Positions 11,996 through 25,600 of a stretch of 64,000 bases of DNA are shown here, in pieces (positions within the stretch are counted from its first letter, which is position 1; the number at the start of each line of letters is the position of its first letter). The DNA comes from Ctena decussata (Eukaryota > Mollusca > Bivalvia > Lucinida > Lucinidae), in contig OZ022500.1 in NCBI GenBank assembly GCA_963989385.1, positions 17,932,460 through 17,996,459 on the forward strand. Reading direction: 5' to 3'. The notes under the pieces were generated by a model. It ran no database searches and was not told where the DNA came from. It was given only the letters and a program-made list of their open reading frames with translations. The position numbers and the translations under genes were made by a program.

Positions 11996-13068
11996 TTCTT
12001 AAAATGCAAGTCTTAAGTCAAAAATTGTGTAAGCCTAATATTCTGCACTAGCTTACAAATCTTCTGATCAAATATATGTTACTGTGGTCATTTTTAACAA
12101 AATTAATACATCCAAAAACTAAAGTTTTTTGCGTGGCTATATCGAAGTAAGATAATTTGTTGGGGTCGAAAACAACACGGAAGAAGCCTCATCAGTCGGC
12201 AATGAGATTCAAGTTTCATTTCAACAATCATTGCGATATTTACTTCTATAAACCTGCATAAACTGAGAAGTAAAATCAAACGCCCAATATAACATGACAT
12301 TTCATGTTATAGTTTTTCTTGTTTCGGTTTTCATTCAAAATTGACTTCCTCAAAACTAAACATTAAAACAACTTACTTGATGTTCACTACAGCTGTATGT
12401 AGTTTAGGGTGACATGATTAAATTATATTGCGGACGTATCAGAGTGAACCATCTGAGAAGTTTAAAATGCATTTATTTTCATATGAGGTTTTTGCCTGCT
12501 ACGTGAAATTAGATAATAAACGGAGGGCATATTTAACACTCTTGGCCTATAATAATGTTACAGAATATATATTATCCACTCAGTGTTTGACCGTATGTTC
12601 CTAGAACGTGTGTTCGACTTTTCGTCATCATTCCTGCGACATCGTTCATAGTTCCGAAAACCACGCCTGCTCTAAACAGATATACATCCCTCCATTAACT
12701 GTAAGGTAAAATCACGGACTTATATGGGACATTGAACACGTGCAATTTTGTTTGCGAAACTATGTCATATGCTAAGTTGTCAGTGCACTTGCCAGCTTAC
12801 AATATCAGGTGATTTCTGAGTGACATTCTGGGTGTGACTCGGAACTGTATATTTAGTGTGGGAGGGGGGGGGGGGGGGTTGCATAATCTATATAAATAAA
12901 TAAATCTTTTAGGCCCCATTGCCCTATGCCCACTGCTCAGAGGATTTACCAATATATGAAAGCCGTTTTCCTCTGACTCTCGACCAATAAAATTGCACTA
13001 TTTAGCATTAGAAATTTGAGTTGGAATTATAAGAAAATAACTTTCTTGTTGATACTTTTCTTCTTCAG

Positions 13069-13115
13069 GTTTGATAACTGTCCAGTAGATAGCTAGTCTT
13101 CGACAAACAGCAGCG
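13069..13115 (+). other. PIK3AP1: 5' UTR part of first coding exon, with upstream splice acceptor
   Basis: A T/C-rich run ending in TTCTTCTTCAG (AG at 13067-13068) precedes a 47-base leader that contains TAG codons and then the first ATG, in context CAGCGATGA with a purine at -3. This is a good 3' splice site, so at least one non-coding exon and the promoter lie further upstream. I could not place them. Confidence 0.6.
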
Positions 13116-13679
13116 ATGAAAGACATTTTGCTGCTTTACGACGCCGACGACGCAGACAAGTGGAAGGACTACATAAACGAAGTTTTGTGTCAGAATGAAC
13201 TGAATCTAAGTGTCGTCTGCAAAAACTTACGATCAGAGGAGGAAGAAATTCTCAGTATTTGTGGTGATTTTCTCGTGATTACTATTCTAGTCTCGCCATC
13301 CATGTTTGAAACACTGTCGTCTGCGTCAGAACGGCTGCCGAATAAACTTCAAGAGCACGCATGCGTAACTGTGATACTCCTCTATACGGAGCTAGACGAA
13401 CTTAATTCCGAACTTACACCGAGGTTTCGAACTCTGAATACTTGGAGGTCTTTTGATATAACAGATAAACCTGACTCGGAAAATAAGCAGACGATTTCAC
13501 AAATTGTAGATTTATTAGAAAAAGAACGAGAACATAGAAATGCATCGGCAGCATCGTCTGCTGTAGAAACAAAAACAAAGGTAAAACCTGTTCCATCCGA
13601 TAAACCAAAGAAAAAAAAGCAAGAAACAAGACGGGCGAGATCTATTTTGGAGGCAGTTTGTCCAGAAAGAGTTTCTAAG
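13116..13679 (+). CDS. PIK3AP1: Coding exon 1: TIR-like domain and basic linker (residues 1-188)
   Basis: It starts MKDILLLYDADDADKWKDYI, a beta-strand A plus acidic loop and helix as in TIR domains, followed by alternating hydrophobic strands (FLVITILVSP, CVTVILLY) to about residue 140. The linker (about 150-175) is rich in Lys, Ser and Ala with a KPKKKK cluster. The exon ends SILEAVCPERVSK, the entry into the DBB domain. The donor is AAG|GTAAGC and the phase is 0. Translation past the donor runs only 18 more codons into ACGT-rich repeat DNA, so the unspliced 206-residue reading is not the real product. BCAP and BANK1 both have this cryptic TIR at the N-terminus. No catalytic (NADase-type) glutamate was identified by eye. 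Confidence 0.92.
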
Positions 13680-16600
13680 GTAAGCAGGCGTACATTGTTG
13701 AAACTACGTCGTCGAAACGTCGATGCAACGTCATAGCAACGGTCGACGTCACGACGTTACATCGAAGTTTCTACGACGTTGATTAAATTGACGTCACGAC
13801 GTTGCATCGACGTTTATTCACGACGTTGTTTCGAATGACGATATGATGTTGCAACTTTATTTTACCACTTAGAGTGGTCCAACCTGACCTATCATACACG
13901 CATCTAGGTCGGGAAACCATTTCGGCTTACTTTTGCCTTTTCCGTTGCACCACTGATGGATGAGAGTCCATGCTACTCGAGTGACACCTATGCTGCTGAT
14001 GCCTTAGTTGATTGACAGGTGAACTCAACTTGGGTAAGACAATTTTTAGCTACGTGTGCTAAACGTTGCTAGGCCGTCATTTCCCGTAAGCTAGGTGGGC
14101 AACATCACCTTTAAGGGGCACGGAGAGTCAGCAATAGAGTTATGCAATGGAGTCATACATGGTAGGAAAAAACACATGGAATGTGGTTTCTAGCCTACAT
14201 TCGTCTTACTTTAAGGTATTGTGGGAGGGGCAGGTTGAACCCGGCTGGTCCCCAGTGTAAGTTTACCTTTTTCAATGGTATATCCCCTCTGGGATGCATT
14301 TTAGTTTGTATATACATGTGCATTTCTGTCTTTCAAATGAATACACAGTCTGTGACTGGAACAAGAATGAAACTGTATTCATCCGCCTAAACTGACTTGT
14401 TTGCACATAAAATGAATGCCAAGCAGCAGTATTAGTATATAATAAGCATATGCAGTTTATTTATTTTATTTATATTTATATTTTTGCGTAATATAATATT
14501 ATGTAAAATATGCGTGCACTGCATTCAGGACGAGAATACTTCATACTTCGATTTATGTGTTTCTCAAAGGATTATGTTTTGTACACCTTCATAGGAAATC
14601 TAGTGGTTATTTTGAAAAAAATCACCTAAGATAATTCGAGTAGCAATGTCTGAAGTCATCTGACACTAAAGTCTTCTATGTTATAAAAATTCAGCATGCA
14701 AGTTGAAATTTTGACTGTTCGACAAAATTTGAATCCACACCTACATGTACATTTTTGCTTACGGGCACCCACGTCCTTGTTCTGTATGATCAGATTATAT
14801 CTTAAGTTGTTCAAAAACTTTCAAGCGAAATTCAAAACCATGCGTAAAACTGAATAGTCTCGTAAAAAAATAAACTGCTCCAGGTAAGAAGGAGCAACAG
14901 GGATAATTAAAAGATAAGTTGTTCCGTATTTCTCAATAAAACATATGTTGTGACCCCTCATAGGAACCGTCTCGTCGAGACGGTTCAAATTATGGTTTAC
15001 AACATATGTTTTCAAAGAGAAAAACATAACAATTATCTCTGAATTATCCTCAATACCCCACCATATTAACTGGAGCTCTGAATATTAATAAGGAAGATTG
15101 TATGAATGAAAGAGTAACATGATATGCTTTTTGAAATTGAGAACACGCAAGAATCACGGTAATTTACTTATTTAATTTATATGTATTTTACCATCTCTTT
15201 GACCTCTAAACAATATTATTGCGAATCTTCCTCTTTCCAAGTAAACAAAAACTGTCCAGGTGTGATTCAAAGTGTTCAGTTTAAGAGAATAATAAAATCC
15301 TCAAAATCTTGCGAAAGGGGAAAAACTGAACAACATGCGCCGGCATATCTGCTTCATTGTCTGTACTGACTTTTCTGCTTGTGTTTTGTTTTGCGTTTGG
15401 TCCGCATGTTTTATCTATCTTTTTATTTTTTATCTTTTTTTAATTGAAATATGGAAGTCACAATGACCAAAGTTTAAAGTAGAGGACTCCACATCCATCC
15501 ACAGTCCATCCTATGCCTTTCTTTCTTTCTTCCTTTCTTTCGTTCTTTCTTCCTTCTTCTGTCGTCTTTCTTTCTTTCTTTTTCTTTCTTCCCCTCTTTC
15601 TTTCTTTTACTTTTTTATTATGATTTTGTTCATTTTGTTTTCCTCCCTTTCTTCTATTTCTTTCTTTTTTCTTCTCCTTCTTTCTTCCTTCTTCTGTCGT
15701 CTTTCTTTCTTTCTTTTTCTTTCTTCCCCTCTTTCTTTCTTTTACTTTTTTATTATGATTTTGTTCATTTTGTTTTCCTCCCTTTCTTCTATTTCTTTCT
15801 TTTTTTCTTTATTTCGTTCTTTCATTCTTTCTTTCTTTTACTTATTTATTATGTTTTTTTTTTCTTTTTTGTTTTCAGAAAAACGAAGTTATTATGATGG
15901 TATTAAAACAGCCTGTGGATGGATTAGTTCAAGTTGGTTTTAAACAAATGGAGTTGAAGATTGATACGAAGAAGTTAAATCCATACTGCTATAGCTTTAT
16001 AGCACCCGGTAAGTGCACCAACAAACCCATTTTCCAGTAGGCATACCTCGTCGTCACAACGTTGTACATACGTCATGCAACATATCCCTAACATCGTCGT
16101 ATGCCAGCCGGCACATAACGCCGAAATGATGTCTTACTGACGTCGATGCGACGTAATGTCGCAACGACGTCAGTAAGACTACATTTCAACGTCATGTGCC
16201 TGCTGAGATCAATGTCGATGCAACGAAGGATATGTGCACAAAACATATTCCTGCAGGCTCTTATTGCTGAACAATCCTGAATTAAAGTCTCCATAGTCCT
16301 ATAACTGGTAAAAACGTCTAAACGCAAATCATTATGATAAGCGCTTTAATCTTCACGTTTGGTGATAATATATGGGTTGATGTGCATAAATTGATCCATT
16401 TACCTGGCAAAAGGCATGGGGAACGCGTTTTCGAAAATTGACAAATCGATCTACAAAAAAACGGTTTTCCTTTTCTGGTTCCCCGTTGAGCGATGCATTA
16501 AAAACAAAGGCGGTACAGTGAATGGGACTCCACAGTTGTACTTTGTATTTTTACCATTTTTCATTGTTTATGAAATCGAAAGTAGGTCATTTTGGTCGGC

Positions 16601-19600
16601 AACTAAAATGACCCAAATCAATTTTCGAACCTCTTTAATGTGAAACTCAATGATGTTGTACTGGTTTAAAGTTGGCTAATCGCGGTTACTAACAATGACG
16701 AAACCATAGCAAGAAGCTTGTAATGATACGTCACGATAATTTTTTTCATGCTGATAGAGCAATGGGGCCTTTAAGTTGATTCAAAATGTCAGCGGCATGA
16801 CGTAAAAGGTGGTAAAAACATCTGATTATAAATCACCACGAAAAGCGGTTCAACCTTCACGTTTGGTGATAAAATGAAAGTTAATGCGCATAAATTAAGT
16901 CATATTACTGGCAAAAATTAGGGGGGGGGGGGGACTTGTTTTCTTGTGCCACAAAATACAAATACAGTTTTCAATTTCTGGTTCCTCGTCGGACGATGCA
17001 ATATTATCAACAGAGGGACAATTGATGGGGACCCGTGCCTGTACATTATATTTTTTACCATTTAATCAGGTTAATGATATCGAAGTGAACGAAACTGTTT
17101 TAGGTGAAACGCAATGGTGTTTTATTTGTTTAAAATTGACTAATCACGGTCATTTGCAACGACGAAACTGTAGTGGGAAGTTACACAGCGATGCCAGACG
17201 ATGAAGTATGTCTGGAGTTTTACAACCATAGAGCGATTGCGCCTTTTAAATCAGCGATGTTACAACTCTTTGTGTTCAAAAGGATATTAATGATGAGCAG
17301 AGTTCTTGAGGACTACTTCAGCATTGCCACTGTAGTGCTTAAAAGGCATCACGGAAGGTCGAATATGAAAGTTCGAATTCGTGATAAGAAAATAGTTTGA
17401 GCCGCGACACGACAAAACCAACAATGTGGTTGTGCGCCCAGCGCAGACTCAGATCAGCCTGGGCATCTGCTCGATCAGACTCTTCGCTAAGGGATTAATG
17501 GGTAGCTAAGGGTCTACGCTACCTCCACGCGGAGAGTGAAGACTCTGATCAGACTGGGCGGATGCCCAGGCTGATCTGAGTCTGCACTGGGCGCACAACC
17601 ACTTTGTTGGTTTTGTCATGTCACGGCTCATTAATGACTAATTTTACTGCCTGATTCATTTCGTTAGTAGGTCATTATATAATTGACTTTGTGTGCAAAG
17701 TTACCTAACGACACGTGCAAAGAAAAGTCTCAGATCAGACTGCGCATCCTCGAAGTCATGAATTTCAGTATGCGGTGAAAATACAATGTACAAGTGACGG
17801 ATCTCACGCTTATTCTCGGTTATGTTTATTATTAATTGCTTCATGGGGAAGATGAGTCATTTTGCAGAAACTTTTTGCCACTTAAATCTACACTCAAGAG
17901 TGTATGCTTATCAACCAACATACTTCTCGGTAATTCATAAGTCTCCACTTTTCTTTTGTGTAGATTGTCAACGATGCAAGGGTGTTTTATGCAATACGCA
18001 AGATTCTGGTCAAACTGAGCGGGCGCGCAGGATGATCAGAGTCTTACTTTTGCATATATGAGCCGCGACACGACAAAACCAACAATGTGGTTGTGCGGAC
18101 AGCGCAGACTCAGATCAGCCGGGGCAGCAGCACAAATTGACCAGACTCTTCGTTAAGTGCCCAAAGGGTAGCTAAGGGTCTAAGCTACCTCCATGCGGAC
18201 AGCGAAGACTCTGATCAGACTGGGCGGATGCCCAGGCTGATCTGAGTCTGCGCTGGGCGCACAACCACATTGTTGGTTTTGTCACGTCGCGGCTCATATA
18301 TATATATAGGATACCTTTTTACATGATGCAAATCATTTGAGCCATTCTCTGTGAAAACCGTGCTTGATTAATGACATTACGTAATAATTACGTTGTCGAC
18401 GTTTGGAAAACACCAAAATATATGATTTTTCGAACCTCCTTTTATTTCCATGAAAATGCCTGTATAAGTTGAAATATTACAGAACTCCCATGACTTCAGA
18501 CAAAATCTAGTTATAAATATGACATATAATGCCATGACAACGCTTAATCCATGGTATAGCATCATCAAAACAGATAATTTTTAATGCAAATTATCTTGCG
18601 TGTGCTATAGCATACATTAAACATGAGCAAACACTTTTTGCTTAACACGACCAAAACCTCCTACAAACAAACAGTATGACGTTGACGTCTAAACAACTTG
18701 CTCGACGCTAATTACGTAATATAAAGAAACTGCTCTTCCTGCATGATTCTAAAGCCTATAGCTTCGTAATAAATAATTGTTACTGTTTTAAATTTTCAGG
18801 AAACATTTAGAAAACAAAATACTTTCCAGTGATGCAGTTATCCAATTTTTAAGTTTTATGTCATCATGGTCATCAAGCCCGGTTTTCAAACAAACTGTTC
18901 ATTTCTCTTTCCTGCAGATCTGGGATTTGGTCTTCATCAATTCTACGTCTTTATTGATGGCAAGAAGCAGACACCTTGGCCGTTACGCTATGTGGCCCCC
19001 ACACAGACAGCGTACGAGTGTCCGGCATTTCTATGTCAGGCCTTGGACATACCGCCGGACGGTAAGTTATAATTATGATAATAATCAGGGTCTACACTGT
19101 TTGCATAAACTTACAACAAACCCCGTAAAAATGATAGTGAAAAAGTACATAAACCAAATACCCTTAAACTGATGAATTGACCAGTCCGTTTGATAGAAAT
19201 GTCCAATAGGCATTTAAACGGATTACCACCATGTTGTTTCAGTGATGGTTTGAGACAATGCAAGTTTACGGTATTGTGTTGTTATGCTATCATTATTATT
19301 GTTATTTATCATATGACGTCGCATCTGATAGTGTAATAAAGCCATGCATTAAAAACGATAATCCACTAGTGGATTAACTATGCAAATTACGTCGTAACGT
19401 TATGCGTTGACGTCCATAAAACGTCGCGTTTTCTAATGGAGAAATCGTGACGTTTTAGTGCAAAATTTGCTAATAAAATGCGATTTTAGTGTCATATGAT
19501 AAATAGAATCTTGCATTCGTGATCCTGTATTATTGAATTTATTAAACTCGTTGGTGAAAACGATAAGATGCTCGGCAAAGCCTCGCATCTTATATTTTTC

Positions 19601-22600
19601 CCCCAACTCGTTTAATAAATTCAATAATACAGTAGCACTCATGTAATATCCTCTTTTTATTTTATCTTTATAACTTTTGTAGATATGGACACTCTTGACA
19701 GAAGACTAACAGATATCTTTCGTGCCAGCTTACCAAATGACGAAGCTCTATCTCGAATACTATCACCAAGAGTGCTCGCCTCGGAAGTAGCCAGTAAGAA
19801 CTGCTCCAGCGGCCACATGACGTTACATGGCCGTTAATTCACACATTTGCATTGCAAATGATTGAGATATAGTTTCAGAAAACGATAGGTTTGGTTTATG
19901 ACGTCATAACAAATATATATAACACAAGGCTGTAAATGCTGCAAAAATGTTGTAAATGTTTTAATATGCCGGACTGCAATTTACGTAAGATCAAAAATGT
20001 GTTTGTTTTCTTGAAATCTTCAAACTATATAAGGTGTAAGCTTTTTATTTCCCTCTTTTTAAATCTGATCAATAATTTTAATACAAATTTAAAACATTAT
20101 CGGAGGATTAGCCATACCTCCATGTACATTGCATATGGATGCCACTTTTAATTTTCAGTATGGAAATCGCGTCCCCTCTATCACAAAACTTGGTACAGAT
20201 AAAAAGCATCATCAACGACGTGCAGAGAACGAAAGCAATTACTACACCTGCATTTTCAGACGATGTGCAGAGAACAAGGACCGTTACTTCATTTACATTT
20301 TTACAGAATTACATCCTTTGTAATTTTAGTATGAAAATTTCATTCAACAGTGTCAACTTTCTCCATAAAATAAATTCTGGCTCCGAGCATTAAATGAAAC
20401 ATCTGCACAATTATTTTACTGTCAGAAGTTGTTCATATTAATGATGGAAACCGAAATTACCCAAATAGTTTACATTCACTCCGAATACCGAGAGCCGGGC
20501 CGGGTAGCGCAATCGGTAGGGCACCTGACTCGTAAGTCAGAGGTCCTGGGTTCGAATCCCGGTCTGGCCACATACTTTCGTTTCTCCTTCCGCTGATTCA
20601 AGAAGGGCAGTTGTCAGTTACTGGCGAAAGTATGTGCACTAAGTACTGGTTAACCGCTTAGGAGGTCTAAGCCTGCCCAGGAATAGTGTGGTTAGGTTAA
20701 CTGACCGTCCCGACATGACCTTAGTTGTTTACCGTGGACGTTAAGCATCAAATCAACCAACCAACCAACCGAATACCGAGTGCATGCCATTGAAGTATTT
20801 GCATCGGAAGCTCAAGTTCATATTCCTTCAGCTGGTGACATTTGCTTTTGTTCTTTTCAGCATCCAAAGTGGACCACCATTTTCCCACCTTGCTACATTT
20901 TGCGGCTTTCCACGGCCTTAGAGAGCTCTGTAACGCTCTACTCGAAATGCCTGGTGCCGTAGCCGCCTTTCATAAGAAGAACATTGATAATAAAGATCCC
21001 TTAGAACTGGCTGAAGAACTGGAGCATGAGGATTTGGCTGATTTCTTTGTGACTTTCTTGGTAAGACATGAGACCTGCCTTGGCAAACTTGTTCACTTAA
21101 GGTATATGGGTACATCCTTGTTTTTAACCATTCTTTCAAAAGGAGACAGTATTTGTGGTATAAATACTGCCTCCTTTTGCCGGGCCGCGTAGCGCAATCG
21201 GTAGAGCACCTGACTCATAAGTCAGAGGTCCTGGGTTCGAAACCCGGTTTGGCCACATACTTTCGTTTCTCCTTCCGCTGATTCAAGAATGGCATTTGTC
21301 AGTTACTGGCGAAAGTATGTGCACTTAGTACTGGTTAACCGCTTAGGAGGTCTAAGCCTGCCCAGGAATAGTGTGGTTAGGTTAACTGACCGCTCTTTTT
21401 CGTATCGTAACATCCTTGAAAACATAGTTAACCAGGTGTGATTATTGCTCTTTCTGTATAAATAATGGCTTTTCGAATAATAGGTTCTGTTATATTATCA
21501 TTAATTAAAACATGGAATGCTACCAGTAAATACAATTCATGAGTATTTGTTTAAATTCAAGCAGCAGGTATTTACTCAGAATTCAGAATTTATCTTCTTA
21601 GTATTAAGCTTTCTTTAAAGCAGGCTCCTAAAACACATTCTTTCTTTCACTTCACACAGGAAATGCAGGAGACGGTTTCGATATACGAGAGGTATTTTGT
21701 TGATATGTACGATCAAAAAGGAGGTAAGTCGCTCATATTATATCACATTTCAAAATGGTCTTAATGAAATTTTACTACTTCTGGTAACTATCAAACAGAA
21801 GCTGTATTCGAAAGTCTATTAATAAAATGAAATTGATAAGACTAACACGGACCAAATTCAGAATTGAATGTGTAATAAAAACATTATCGTAATTCGTCCA
21901 TGGATTATTTCATATGTACGAAAATAGTAGGTTAAGTGACTCACACTTTCGTATGTAAGGTATCACTTTGAAAATTCTACTTCATCTGATGACCACTCCA
22001 AACTTATTCAAACGATATTATGGTAAGACTAACATGGATCAATTTCAGACCTGCATTTGAAAAAAATATAAAAAAAACGTCATCTTAATTCAAACATGGG
22101 TTAGACCTGCAAATGCTTCGCCGACTTTTTGTTTTCATTTTTAGGCCCAGGTGAAGATATGACCTTTACCATGACTCACTAAAGCTTCATTTACCTAATT
22201 AGTTGTCTGCATCTACAAACTTTCAGGTAGCAGACTGCATTGTTTCTAAAAAAAAATCAACTTTTTTCACTTTTTCCTATAGAAAAACCTAAGTGACTCA
22301 AAAGTTGACCTTGCCGTAAAACAGATCAAGGTCATCCCAGGGTCATCATTTATATAAATTTTGTTGAGCTTTTGAGTCCTTGATGCGACATGCTAAGTTT
22401 CAAGATCATAGGATTTGTGGTTCTGGGGTAGAATTGGTTGATTTGATGCTTAACGTCCACGGTAAACAGCTAAGGTCATGTCGGGACGGTCAGTTAACCT
22501 AACCACACTATTCCTGGGCAGGCTTAGACCTCCTAAGCGGTTAACCAGTACTAAGTGCACATACTTTCGCCAGTAACTGACAACTGCCCTTCTAATCAGC

Positions 22601-25600
22601 GGAAGGAGAAACGAAAGTATGTGGCCAGACCGGGTTTCGAACCCAGGACCTCTGACTTGTGAGTCTGGTGCCCTACCGATTGCGCTACGCGGCCCGGCGT
22701 GGTTCTGGGGGAGAAGATTTTTGAAATTTTTTACCATAATAAATGTTTGCCATCTTGGTTATGTGACCTGTCCTGGGCATTTTTTTTCTGGAAAAATTGG
22801 GTCCTGGAACGGTTTGGGGGAAATATTCAAGCCCTCTGGGGCCGAGTGCACAAAGCAGACTTGAGCGTACGCTCGACCTACGTTCGTCGTAAAGTTGTCG
22901 CAGAAATTTAATCCGTGTGCACAACCGAGGCGTGTCGTAACCTTAGTCGTAAAATCGCTCTAAAACTCACGTCTGCTTTATAGTAGACTTAACACTGGCG
23001 TAAGGTGTTTTAAATTACATGGCCGGAATGTTACATTGGATGCACAATTTGCAGTATAGAAGGGTTTTAATGAGAGACAGGATAATCAGAGACAGAACAA
23101 ATCCTTTGGGTACATATAATGATGTAGAGTTATATGAACGATTTCGTTTGCAACGCCACAGGCTGCTTGAACTGATAGATGAGCTGCGACCAGACTTAGA
23201 ACATCAAACTTGACGCGCGTATGTTATTCCAACCGAAATCCAGACCTTTATGGGCTTGAGATTTTTGGCAAGTGGTTGCTTTCTTTAGCCGGGCCGCGTA
23301 GCGCAGTCGGTAGGGCATCTGACTAATAAGTCAGAGGTCCTGGGTTCGATACTCGGTTTGGCAACATACTTTCGTTTCTCCTTCCGCTGATTCAAGAAGG
23401 GCAGTTGTCAGTGGCTGGCGAAAGTAAGTGCACTTTGTACTGGTTAACCGCTTAGGAGGTCTAAGCCTGCCCAGGAACTGTGTGGTTAAGTTAACTGACC
23501 GTCTCGACATGACCATAGCTGTTTACCGTGGACGTAAAGCAACAAATCCTTACCACCCCCAGTATGAGGATAGTTTCTGTTGGAATAGTCCTTCCTTGCT
23601 CAGGAAAGCAGGTCTTTCCATTAATGCTTGATCTCTTCCAGAGTCCGCTGCTGCTTCCCAATTGCGTTTACTGCGGACTGTTTTTCTTCCCATTTTTGTG
23701 TTTTCATTCTTGGCGTGGACACATTAGAAAATATGGAAATTAGAATCTCAGAATTGTCCTTATACATCGCCAACAATTTCAATATTTCATTATCTTCATA
23801 TTTTTCTGATAGACATTTTACGTTTAACTCAAAATCACATGCACGTTTGAAAGTGTTATAATGAACATTAGTTTTAAAGGAAAAAGCCAAATATTAAAAT
23901 ATGTCGTTCAGATTTATGATTGATCCATAACATGCAAAAAGGTGCATATGCCATATGCGAACATCAGAGGCTCCAGCCTGTACATCCTCGCAGTCTGAAA
24001 ACTATGCATGGAACCTAAGGATTTTACATGTACAAAGTGAATGATCTATCTAAAATCACGGACTCACAGTCTGGTTTCAGTCTTGTCTGTTCGCAGATGC
24101 CTTAAGCAACCTTTATACCTAACGCGGCTCATATCATATAAGAAAACCATTCATCAAACACACGTGCTAATTTTATTTGAGAGCACTACGCTAGTCGTAC
24201 TCTAGTCGCAACTACGCCTGTCGTACCCCTGCTTCTTGCACTTGGATTTTAATAAAGTCGCAAGATTGACTTAGTTGCGCCGACGTTCGTAGCCTACGCC
24301 GGCGTAGCTTACGCCTCCTTTGTGCACTCGGCCCCTGAAGACTATTTAGGCTTATTTAGCTTCGTTGAATCATTGAAATTGATTTGTCTGCTTCGCTGGA
24401 AAAAAATGCCCTTTCTTACCTGGCGCATGTGTGTTAACCTTAGACATTTTTAATTTTTGTCTTTTCGAAAGTTCAGTTCAGTTTGAATTCTCTTAACGAC
24501 GTTCCCCAAGTGGCTCAGCGGTACGTAACCATAGCCGCACACACGTGGCGCCGTGTGTCCGTCCAACTTTTCGAAAGACCATATGCGTTGAGCTTTATTC
24601 TTCAATGGGAGAGTTCGATTAAAAAAAGGTAAAGGTTTCCCATAGCCGTAGGGACAGTGGGGGTTAGAGACACACTGTATCTTGGGCACAGCTGATGAAA
24701 GGCGGAGCCCATCCCTCTCCTTTCGCTGCCTTATCCTTCCCTGATTCGAAAAAGGTACCCATTTACTGCTGGGTTGACAGAGAGAGTTTTCCAGTCATCG
24801 TATGGCGACAGTGAGCCGCGAACTCACGACCTTACGGTGACTTACTGCACAATAGCCAAGCCACTCTAACCACTCGACTACGGCGCCTCTCTATTGACTA
24901 TCGTTCTGGAAGAAAATGGGTCGTTTCGAGCCAGGGCCGTCGGGACTATGACCATTTAGTTTTTTCCGTTTAGACATATGAGCAAAAATACAAAAACAAA
25001 TCGTTATTTATGGGGAATGACGTACGTTCATGGGTCGGATTTTTGCATTAGGATCTGCTAAATTTGGACTTGCTAAGCAGCGCGCCGATATAACGACGCA
25101 GAACCGAAACGACCGGATTAATTTAAAACGTGTATTCGAGTACACGATAATTTCACTCGATCGCACCCATTGTTGACAAAAAAAATCGACCAATAGTCGA
25201 AGTTTCTAGAAAAATACTTGGGAGAATTTAAAATGAAAGACGAATTTAATTCCCAAATTCTTTAAATCTAAGTGAAACTAAAACACACGCTAACCGAAAT
25301 TATAAATGATAGCAATATGCGAAAGAACCAGTATAGGAATTACGCTTGAAAATGCCACCAATTTTGCGGTTTATGCGTTACTTCGTTTATTTAGTATTAT
25401 CAAAACTCGGTAAAGTTAGCAGAATAGCAGAATAGCAGAATGAAATGGTAAAGTTAGCAGAATGGCAGAATAGCAGAACGAAATGGTAAAGTTAGCAGAA
25501 TAGCACAATAGCAGAATGAAATGGTAAAGTTAGCAGAATGGCAGAATAGCAGAACGAAATGGTAAAGTTAGCAAAATAGCAGAATAGCAGAACGAAATTT

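Larger units (their letters stand above)
22838..24335. mobile_element. PIF/Harbinger transposon relic
   Basis: GGGGCCGAGTGCACAAAG starts at 22838 and its exact inverse ends at 24335; both continue into CGTA/TACG-rich subterminal DNA. GTGCACAAAG is typical of Harbinger termini. Inside is a broken HARBI1-like transposase start (23019-23285) interrupted by a SINE at 23288. At 1.5 kb it is about half the length of an autonomous element and is certainly defective. The expected 3-bp target duplication is not evident. Confidence 0.85.

Noticed and set aside
15620..15943. 107-codon frame across the end of intron 1
   Set aside because: Phe/Ser/Leu low complexity from TTTC repeats. Only its last part overlaps exon 2, and in a different frame.
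20493..20568. tRNA gene (A and B boxes, tRNA-like head) here and at 21179, 22698(-) and 23288
   Set aside because: Each head is fused to the same 200-base body, the anticodon arm does not fold to a 7-base loop, and two copies have target duplications. They are SINEs.
22450..22924. Several overlapping frames of 70-95 codons on both strands
   Set aside because: They are translations of SINE A and the Harbinger terminus.
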